Assembly (NCBI GenBank): GCA_010279815.1
Contig: QEOQ01000544.1
Span: 682,892 to 746,891, forward strand
DNA: 64,000 nucleotides
From: Brachionus plicatilis
Lineage: Eukaryota; Rotifera; Eurotatoria; Ploima; Brachionidae
Direction: 5' to 3'
In this document: positions 56,628 to 64,000 of the stretch, in pieces
Layout of the letters: each line of letters begins with the position of its first letter
Numbering within the stretch: the stretch's first letter is position 1
Position numbers and translations under genes: made by a program
The notes under the pieces: model-generated
Told to the model about the DNA's origin: nothing
The model's input: the letters and a program-made list of their open reading frames with translations, nothing else
The model's database searches: none

Positions 56628-57874
56628 ATGAAATTAATTCTATTAATATCCATCATATCGAGCATTTTTATCTCTTCGATAAATTCAATAGCTCTTCACT
56701 ACAAAATCAGTAAGTTATTTTTTTATAAAATTAATAAAAAATCTTCTAAACCATTTTAATTCTTGCAGACAAGGCTCAAAATCTGACCCAATTGACTGAA
56801 CCTGAGATTACATCTGACACCTACATGAGTCCTTTTCGCAGAGCAAGGGAAAAATCGTTAACCCTGGCATTGAAAAAAGGAAACTATTCACTGAGAAATG
56901 AACTAGATAAAGAATATTATCAAAATTATAAAGTAAAAAAGCTAAGCGCCAAAGTAGCTGTTGATCAAAAAAGAGAAAGAGCTAAAGAAGCTAAATTGCG
57001 TCCTTTGAGCATGAGAACTTTGGCTCTTAAAAACAATCCAATTTACGGTTCTAATCCAAACTCCGTTGCCTTTTTACAATCCTTATCAGCTCACGGTCCC
57101 TCTAGAATGCACCCAAGCTCATTTTCGGGCTATGGGAACGCATATGCTTTCAACCCTGTCCAACAAATGTCAAGATTGAGAGATCAATCTTTGAGGGACC
57201 CCAATCGAAACACAAATATGCTCCGCGATCAAAGAATTAAATTGCTTGAAGACAATGATTTTTTAAAGACAAATAGTCGCCTTGGTCAGTTCATATTCTC
57301 CAAAAATAGGGACTCTTTGTCATTCAACCCAATGAATCAAATGCCAAGAGAGCATGATTTTAGGCGTCAAAGATTTAATCCTTATCCGGCTATGAGAGAA
57401 AATCACTTCGCTAGGCCAACAAAGACAAATTTTTTTAAATTTGAAAAACCTGAGGAAAAAAAAGTCGAACAAGAGGACATAGAATACTATTATGAGTATG
57501 AGGATGAGCCCGAAACCCAAATAAAGGTTGTAAATAAACTACCAAATTTTGAGGATGTTACCACTACCACCACCACTACCACTACAGAAAAATCCAAGAC
57601 TACCACCACTACGACAGCACCGGAAATTTTTCAACAATCAGATGAATCCAATCAAAGATTAGCCGAGCTTATAAGAGAAGATTTGAGGGAAGACGAAAAA
57701 ATTGACAAACGAAAGCCAAAAAAGTCCAGTGTTAGAAGATTATCGATGAGCAACAATGAAACAAAACTTATTGATTGGGATGAAATCGAAAAGGAAGACA
57801 AAGAATATGAAAAAACAGTGAATTTACAAAATGCTCTAAAGTCGTTTTTAAATTCAAAATTAGAGAGTTTTTAG
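56628..57874 (+). CDS. Secreted basic protein with Thr tract (unknown function)
   Basis: Exon 1 (56628-56709) encodes a hydrophobic signal peptide, MKLILLISIISSIFISSINS; exon 2 (56769-57874) follows a 59-bp intron (gtaagt...tgcag) with a split codon. The total is 395 residues. The mature part is rich in Arg, Lys, Asn, Met and Pro with repeated RDQ(S/R) words, then an acidic Tyr cluster (DIEYYYEYEDEPE, possible Tyr sulfation), then two Thr runs with a short spacer (mucin-like O-glycosylation), and a charged C-terminal helix. There is no catalytic or binding domain I recognise. It could be a matrix, cuticle or lorica component or a prohormone-like protein; basic cleavage sites exist but no repeated peptides. 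Confidence 0.7.
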
Positions 57875-58047
57875 ATTAAATCAAAAATTTTCTTAAGGTT
57901 TATTTTTTATGTTATGTTGTTATTTTTAAAATTAAAGGTCTTATTTTAGTTTAAAGTTTTATTCAAATAAAAATATTTAAAAAAATATGTTTTTTTTTTT
58001 TTGTTAGAATAATTGGACGGAATTAAAATAGACTAAAATTTTATGTT

Positions 58048-58383
58048 TTAATTAGTTTTAAGAACTATTTCTGCCTCGGATAACTGTTTGAGAGCTTCTT
58101 TGAATTCTTCTGTTTCTTTTAGTTCATCAGCATCTGACATTTTGGTCTTCAAGTCTTCGACAGCGGTTGTCAAACGCCTTAGACAATCAGGTCCCATCAT
58201 TTTAGATTCGGCTAAAACCTCACCCATTTTCCTAATGTCATATTCATCACGACCTTCATCCTTCATTTTCTGGATCCTATTCTCAGTTTGAACCACTTCT
58301 TTTTCGTACATAAGTTTTTCTTTTATTATACGTTTCACAACGCCGTTTTGAATTTTTAATTGTTTAACTCGTTGGTCAGACAT
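58048..58383 (-). CDS. TBCA: Tubulin-specific chaperone A
   Basis: A 111-residue intronless protein matching the usual ~108. Conserved blocks are RVKQLKIQNGVVKRIIKEK, MYEKEV, DIRKMGEVLAESKMMGPDC and the C-terminal FKEAL. TBCA is an all-helical cytosolic cofactor that holds beta-tubulin after release from the CCT chaperonin and passes it to the TBCD/TBCE machinery. It converges with the secreted-protein gene (173 bp between stops) and no gene lies upstream for over 2 kb. Confidence 0.96.
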   Translation of the reverse strand: MSDQRVKQLKIQNGVVKRIIKEKLMYEKEVVQTENRIQKMKDEGRDEYDIRKMGEVLAESKMMGPDCLRRLTTAVEDLKTKMSDADELKETEEFKEALKQLSEAEIVLKTN

Positions 58384-60754
58384 TTTTTTATTATTTTCTA
58401 TGATAAAATTTTTCTAAAAAAAAATTAAATTAAAATTTGATCGTTTCTATAGAAACAAAAGAGTGACCGATAAAAGTTATCTTAGTGTCTTAAAAGCATA
58501 AAAAAAATTTTTAATTAATCTTTTTATTTTTCCTGTGAAAAACTAAAATTCATAGTTTTTTTATTTTCGTTGGTTATTTTGAAATTGACCTGAAGATGAA
58601 GTTGTGAAATCTCAAAATTGGTTCTTTAAATCAATCGGATAGAATTTAAAAAAATTAATTTGAAGTTTTTGAATAAAAGTAATAAAAATTTTAATATTTT
58701 GTTCTTGATTTTGATCCAAATTTCACAAAAGGTTGCATTTTTAATACAATTGCAAGGTAAGCAGATTGCAAGAATCTCGATTTTGGTAATAAAAAATACA
58801 GAGCCAATTTTAAGCTTTTAGAAAAAAAATATTCTTTTCATTTTTTCAAAATTCAAATACCCTGAAAACGAATAAATTAAATTTTTTCACTTTTTTTCTA
58901 CCGATAGTATGAGCTAACATATAGAAATTTTAACAATTTAAAATTTTCATCATTCTAATTCAATTAGCATAAAATTTTTTGAATTTGAACAAAGACATAG
59001 CTTATTGGTATTAATGAATCTTGCGAACTTTAGAAATGCTCCTGTTTGAACTTGCGAATAGATCAGAAATAATTTTTTTAAAAACCTTTGGATTGATTAC
59101 AGAATTTCTCAATTATTTTTTCATTTACAGGACCAATACCTATAAAATCGAACTCAAATCCCAAAAATTTGAAAAAAGAATTGTTTACTTGAATAAACAT
59201 TGGAAGGAACAAACATACTGAATAGAGTTATGATTTGCGCGGGGCTAAACTTCGACAGTATCTTAATTTTAAATTTTTGAATTTAAGATAACTAAGCAAG
59301 AAAATAATTGAAAGCAAGAAGATATGCATTAATAAATTATTTATCAATTACAGCATAAGATATCGGGCCCTAAAAACATATATATTTTTTTTTAATTAGG
59401 ACTTAAACCAAATGAAAAAAAAGTTTTTGTTTTGTGGCCTCTCTAAAAAAACATAAGAGAAAAATCTTTTCACGAATAAAAAATATTTTTTATAGAATAA
59501 AAAAAAACTAATCACATGAAATCAACTCATTGTAGTTTAAAAAAAACTCTCATGGAATTTATCTTCCTCAGCACACATTAGGCTTCTTCTATCAGATTCA
59601 GGAAAATATTTTTTGTTTTTTTTTTCAAATAAAATAAGATTCCAAGGCAAATTGAAGTTTGAGATCAAGATCAAAAGATCAAAATATAAATTGTAATATT
59701 TTTTTAATAAAAGAGAAAAAATAAATTTTTTCAAAAGCAATTACTTGACATGTCATGTCAAGTTTATTTTCATATTTGAAATTTTTAAATTTCCCTTTTT
59801 ATTGAACTTTATTAGGTTTAAATATTTTAATTGATTTTAATGAAAACTTACTTTAAAAAAAATTAAATGTTTTAAAATTTAAATTCATTAAAGTAGAGAA
59901 ATAAAAAATTATTTCAGTTTGAATGAATGGATATAAAAGTTATAAATTTGAATTTGTGAATTAACTTAACCTGAATTATTTAAATTATTGATTGTTTTTG
60001 TTAAATAAATTAGAGATCAATCATTATGATGTTAATTTGATAATGAACCATTATTAGACATAAGATGTCTAGTAATGTTTAGTATTTATTTCTTAAAAAT
60101 TATTAAAATCATTAGATTAATTAAGTATTAAAATTTTAAATGATCGTTTTGATCTTAAAATTTGATCTGAAACTTCAATTTGCCGATTCTAACTCATTAG
60201 AAATAAGAAACAATACTTCAAATTACCTTTACTATAAAAATTCAAATTCAAATTCAAAAGTTAGTTAATGAAAAAAATTACAAAATGTATTAAATAATTT
60301 TTATTTCATAAATCTTTGAGCTAATGGTGATTAAATAATACTTTTTAAGTAGTCCTTTAAATAAAGTCTTTTTAGGGTTTACACAAATACAAATTACAAA
60401 TTTTATGTAGAAAATCGAATCTAAAGGAAGTTTAAATATTTTTCGTTGATCTAACCTTATATTTGAAAAAATAAATATGAATCTCTTTAAATGAACATGA
60501 ATTGTGAGAAAAAATTAAAAGTTCAAAATACAGCTATTCAGAAATTTTATTTTAAACCAGACCTGAATTTTCTTCACTTTAAATTTTGTGTTTATAATTT
60601 AGTCGACAAAATAAAAAAAATTACAAAAAATGTATTACAAAATAATTTGTAACATTTATCAAAATTAAAAGTGAATTTAATTAAAATCTTTATTTAAATT
60701 GTGTAACTAAACAACTGCGATTAAGAATAAATTAAACTAAAACATATAAAATGA
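58384..60754. other. Intergenic, nothing recognised apart from one palindrome
   Basis: A/T-rich spacer. acttgacatg-t-catgtcaagt at 59743-59763 is a perfect palindrome. Short open stretches at 59021-59221 (+) and 59537-59740 (-) have no family signature. Confidence 0.45.
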
Positions 60755-63409
60755 CTAGACTTTGGTAAGTATTTGCTTAACTTCTTTGATGAGCATGTTT
60801 GCCAGCACAATTTTCTCGCAATTTACATTAATAAAACATTTTCCGTCATCAGCAAAAAATAAACTGAGCAAAATGGGTGTTTTGCCAGACGCTGAAAACC
60901 CCGCATACTTCATCGAATCTTGTTGAGACGACGGAATTTGGCAAACATTCACACCCTCAAGTATTTTCGTACCAAAATCTTTGCTGATAAACTGCGAATG
61001 AGTAAAATTTTGAACAAAACCATTCACTTCATTCATTCCCTTTAGTCTTGCCTGTAGCTTCATGAATTCATTCTCCGAAATGCTATAGCCTGGCTGAATT
61101 AATTCTCCTATGGGACATGTTATTGACAAATTTGGCCATTTTTTAGTCATCGAAGTGCCGCCCAGAGTCGGATCATTGGAATAGATTGCACACAATTCGA
61201 ACACAGCTGGCTGGAATGTGTCATTAAAATCAATTGCCACTATCTGATTTGCACTAGCTCCCTTGGTTAAACTAAACTCGCTCAATTCGCTCATTGACAT
61301 GCCCAACTGCAATTTTTTATTGCTAACACTGAACGAGTTCAGGTCTCCGTTGGTAAAATTGGAAATTTTTAACTCAACAGTCACGGCTTTGTTGGAAAAT
61401 TGATTTGCCTGACGAGTAAATTTGTACTGAATTTGTAGGCCATTTCCACTTATTTTGTTCAAAAGCTCGAATTCTTTATTTGTTGTGTAGATTTTTTGTC
61501 CTAAATGTTGACCAGATGCAGAACCCAAATTGGCCAAATCGGCCAAACTGGGAGACAAAATTGGCATTGAAGATTGAACAGGCACAGCTGGTTGAACTGA
61601 AGGCTCGCTAAAGTCCAAATCAAGCAGGGATACTTCATTAGCTGGCTGTGCTACTTTTTTTTCAGCCTTTTTCATAGCTGGTTTAACTCCAGCTTTTGCC
61701 GCTGGTTTTGATGGTTTTGACTCTTGTTCGGACTCAGTTTCCGATTCGGCCTCGCTACTTGAATCCGATGAACTTGACGATTCTTCTGAATCCTCCGAAG
61801 TTTCAGTTTCAGATTTTTTTACATCTTCTTCTTCTACTTCTTCTTCTACTTCTTCTTCACTCTGTTCGTGTTCCGATCCATTCTCTGAATCGTTTTCAGT
61901 CTCTGAATCTGACTCAGATCCACTCTCTTCTGATTCTTCCGATTCCGTGGGATCAGCTCCCTCTGTTGACTGACTCTTTTGCTCCTCATCATCATCCGAG
62001 TAAAATTTGTCCGATTTTTTCCTCAATTTTGCGACATGAACGGCCTTTTCAGCCACAGGCACTTCAATATTCCTGACCGATGGATCTGGTGCTTCTGCAG
62101 GAAACTCTGGCAACTCGGTGTAGCCATTAACTCGTGCACCAATTGCATGAGACAAAGTGCCTAGCTGAAAGTGGTCGCTATCCTTGTAAGCCGATTCTAG
62201 AAGTGGTGCAGGCTTTGGAGCTAGAATAATTTTTTTGACATGTTTGGCCAGCTGAGGACACTTTTCATTGTTATAAATGAGAGCTCTTAGGAATCGAGCG
62301 CGGTCTCGAATGTCATAACTTTGGTCATATTTGGCCAAGTTGAGCACATATTGGACTAATATTGCCACTTGTTTTTGGTTAGTCAAAAACAACTTCACTG
62401 CCAAGTTAAGAATTTGAAGCTTTACGCTAATTTCTTCATCGCAAAAAGTCTTGGCCATTTTGCGCAATACATCTGGCGCTAGTTTTTTAACCTGGTCTGA
62501 GTATTCACCAATAAGCCAGAGAATGCTAGCTTTGGCCATTGCCACGCTCACTTTATCACTCATTTTTGCCATTCTCTTTATAATTGAGCCGTTTTTAGAC
62601 GGATTTGACTGAATTAGCCGTTTGATCACCACTACACTTTCGCCCACAATTGTTTCGTCTTTTTTGGACATAAGATTTACCAAACCAGCTAGACAACTAT
62701 CAGTTACTTCCTTAATTGTACTGGCGCATCTGCCAATGGCGTTTATGGTGGCCGCCGCAAATTCTTTATCCTGACTGAGAACATAGGTCTGAAATTCTCG
62801 TAGAATTATGGATATGTTGCCCTGATTGGCAAGGCATGTTAAAATTTCGAGTTTTAAAATTTTAACATGTATGCTGTCCGAAGTGTGGACATAAAAGCTT
62901 TTGTGGTGTGGCTGAAACATGTGCTGGTTTTTTTGAGCCATGGAAACAATATTTTTTAGGACAATAATTTGGACTTCGCGATGACTGCGCAAAAGTCGAA
63001 CCAAAGCTTTGGCCACAAGTGGAATTTCGTTTCTGGGTGCAACGTAGTAATAAAGTTGAGCTACTGACATGACCACTGATGAGTTGCGGCTTTGCAGCAA
63101 TGGCTTAGTCACTCGCAGCAGTAAACGATGATCCGGGTCCATTGGTTTGGTAAATCTAGAGTCCATGTCTTCACTCTCATCTTCTTCACTTTCATTTTGC
63201 TCCTCATTTTTTGACTCTTCGTCTGAAATTGCATTAGGGTTTAGGAATTGGGTACGAGCGTAGCGAGTCAGCATGTTAATGATGATCACTTGGCCCCATT
63301 CGTCAACATCTATTAACAAATTGCACAATTTGCGGAAGCTTTTATGTATTAAATCAATTCGTTCTGGGCACACTTCTTCAAATGCTGCTATTGCGCTACC
63401 TGCTACAAG
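60755..63409 (-). CDS. AP3B: AP-3 complex subunit beta (3' exon, N-terminus outside)
   Basis: The exon runs from an acceptor at 63410-63411 to the stop at 60755, about 884 codons. It opens LVAGSAIAAFEEVCPERIDL, inside the adaptin solenoid, then WGQVIIINMLTRYARTQF. An acidic Ser/Glu hinge of about 110 residues follows near 460-570, then a Lys/Pro patch and the C-terminal appendage. AP-3 sorts cargo from endosomes to lysosomes and related organelles. Roughly 200-250 N-terminal residues must lie in exons to the right, beyond or near the window edge. The Ser/Glu hinge is the site where vertebrate beta-3 is phosphorylated. Coding DNA is richer in G+C than its flanks. Confidence 0.94.
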   Translation of the reverse strand, partial: LVAGSAIAAFEEVCPERIDLIHKSFRKLCNLLIDVDEWGQVIIINMLTRYARTQFLNPNAISDEESKNEEQNESEEDESEDMDSRFTKPMDPDHRLLLRVTKPLLQSRNSSVVMSVAQLYYYVAPRNEIPLVAKALVRLLRSHREVQIIVLKNIVSMAQKNQHMFQPHHKSFYVHTSDSIHVKILKLEILTCLANQGNISIILREFQTYVLSQDKEFAAATINAIGRCASTIKEVTDSCLAGLVNLMSKKDETIVGESVVVIKRLIQSNPSKNGSIIKRMAKMSDKVSVAMAKASILWLIGEYSDQVKKLAPDVLRKMAKTFCDEEISVKLQILNLAVKLFLTNQKQVAILVQYVLNLAKYDQSYDIRDRARFLRALIYNNEKCPQLAKHVKKIILAPKPAPLLESAYKDSDHFQLGTLSHAIGARVNGYTELPEFPAEAPDPSVRNIEVPVAEKAVHVAKLRKKSDKFYSDDDEEQKSQSTEGADPTESEESEESGSESDSETENDSENGSEHEQSEEEVEEEVEEEDVKKSETETSEDSEESSSSSDSSSEAESETESEQESKPSKPAAKAGVKPAMKKAEKKVAQPANEVSLLDLDFSEPSVQPAVPVQSSMPILSPSLADLANLGSASGQHLGQKIYTTNKEFELLNKISGNGLQIQYKFTRQANQFSNKAVTVELKISNFTNGDLNSFSVSNKKLQLGMSMSELSEFSLTKGASANQIVAIDFNDTFQPAVFELCAIYSNDPTLGGTSMTKKWPNLSITCPIGELIQPGYSISENEFMKLQARLKGMNEVNGFVQNFTHSQFISKDFGTKILEGVNVCQIPSSQQDSMKYAGFSASGKTPILLSLFFADDGKCFINVNCEKIVLANMLIKEVKQILTKV

Positions 63410-64000
63410 CTAATATATAAATAAAAAAAAAAATTTTTATTATACGTTTTGATTGAAATGGATTTTTTAGATTAAATAAATATTCTTTTTTCCCAAAATA
63501 TATTTATTTATTTATTTAAGTTTAAGTTTAAGTCCCATGGACAAATTGAAGTATAAAATATATTTAGAAATAAAAAAAATAAGAAAAAAAAAATAATACA
63601 ATTAAATGTCTATTTTACAATTTAATAATCATTTAGTTAAAAAAAAATAAAAAAAATTTAACCTCATAGGATCTACGGAAGGAGTTAGTAGAAATATAAA
63701 CAAAAGTAATAGACATAATTATGCATAAAAATATAATTAAAATATCAAAAATAATTAGCACCAATTTTCCTTTAAAATTAGGAGACTTTTTCAAATTGTG
63801 ATATCTCATTGAAAAAGTAAATTTCATTATTTAAAACATTGTCATAAAATTCTGTTTTCTAAATTTTTTAAATCCTAACAAGAATTTTCGTCATCTAAAC
63901 TTCAAAGATCCTGAATTTGAAGAATTGAACTCATCGGACGGATCCATTGGATTTGGTAACAAATTTTTTAGAACGATTTTTATTAATTATTATAACATTA
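63410..64000. other. Probable AP3B intron running off the window
   Basis: No exon matching the missing AP3B N-terminal part is visible. It contains a short reversed LINE tail (63495-63566). Two minus-strand open pieces, 63633-63827 with a hydrophobic stretch and one ending near 63892, could not be linked to AP3B. Confidence 0.5.
63495..63566 (-). mobile_element. Minimal LINE tail insertion with 12-bp target duplication
   Basis: aaaatatattta at 63495-63506 and 63555-63566 flanks 48 bp that begin with (TTTA)n and continue aagtttaagtttaag. This is an extremely 5'-truncated, reverse-oriented copy. The A/T-rich duplication makes it likely rather than certain. Confidence 0.5.

Noticed and set aside
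61696..62164. ORFs antisense to AP-3 beta
   Set aside because: Shadows of the repetitive Ser/Glu hinge codons.
63633..63827. Possible small membrane protein upstream of the AP3B exon
   Set aside because: The hydrophobic composition is what A/T-rich random frames give; it lies where an AP3B intron is expected.

Overview
The window is strongly A+T-rich metazoan nuclear DNA. Metazoan marks are a replication-type histone H4 gene ending in the animal histone 3' stem-loop, a SAGA subunit (TADA1), AP-3 beta, DHX33, DNPEP, TBCA, a DPY19-type C-mannosyltransferase, a lifeguard/TMBIM protein, a 7TM receptor and a lamin-tail-domain protein. Genes are intron-poor, and the introns supported by conserved protein continuity are only 50-64 bp. 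Together with many small inverted-repeat elements and LINE tails ending in (AAAT)n, this resembles a compact gnathiferan/lophotrochozoan genome. A monogonont rotifer such as Brachionus is my best guess; this is inference, not proof.

Layout. 1-10.4 kb: a tandem duplication whose unit carries a MITE end, histone H4 (-) and a membrane-anchored FkbM-type methyltransferase (-). H4 is intact in the right copy and wrecked in the left; both methyltransferases are intact. An intronless WD40 gene (+) lies between. 10.4-12.9 kb: transposon debris, including a Tigger/pogo end with the transposase C-terminus. 12.9-17.3 kb: a secreted M6-type metallopeptidase (-), a divergent lamin-tail/coiled-coil protein (-) with a possible extra 3' exon, and a small ORF (+). 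17.3-23.5 kb: no recognised gene. 23.6-24.8 kb: five-exon TADA1 (+). 27.5-29.6 kb: DPY19 (-). 30-31.2 kb: decayed LINE reverse transcriptase and a second MITE. 33.4-38.2 kb: a leucine-rich-repeat gene (+), a 5'-truncated LINE with a perfect 14-bp target-site duplication, and a METTL25-family methyltransferase (+). 38.7-43.7 kb: pogo-like MITE, a palindromic element enclosing an exon-like segment, TMBIM (-), another MITE and a TIR element with a decayed AT-hook/zinc-finger-like frame. 43.9-52.3 kb: DNPEP (-), a perfect 66-bp inverted repeat, an orphan GPCR (-), DHX33 (+). 54.5-64 kb: an SH3 protein (+), a secreted Thr-tract protein (+), TBCA (-) and the 3' part of AP-3 beta (-) running off the right edge.

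The genes are not an operon or pathway; most are unrelated housekeeping genes separated by transposon-rich spacers. The most unusual items are the H4/FkbM tandem duplication, the palindromic element with an exon-like core, the recent perfect palindrome upstream of DNPEP, the lamin-tail protein and the M6 peptidase. Splice structures are read by eye from reading-frame continuity plus GT/AG signals; family assignments come from recognised motifs, with no database search.
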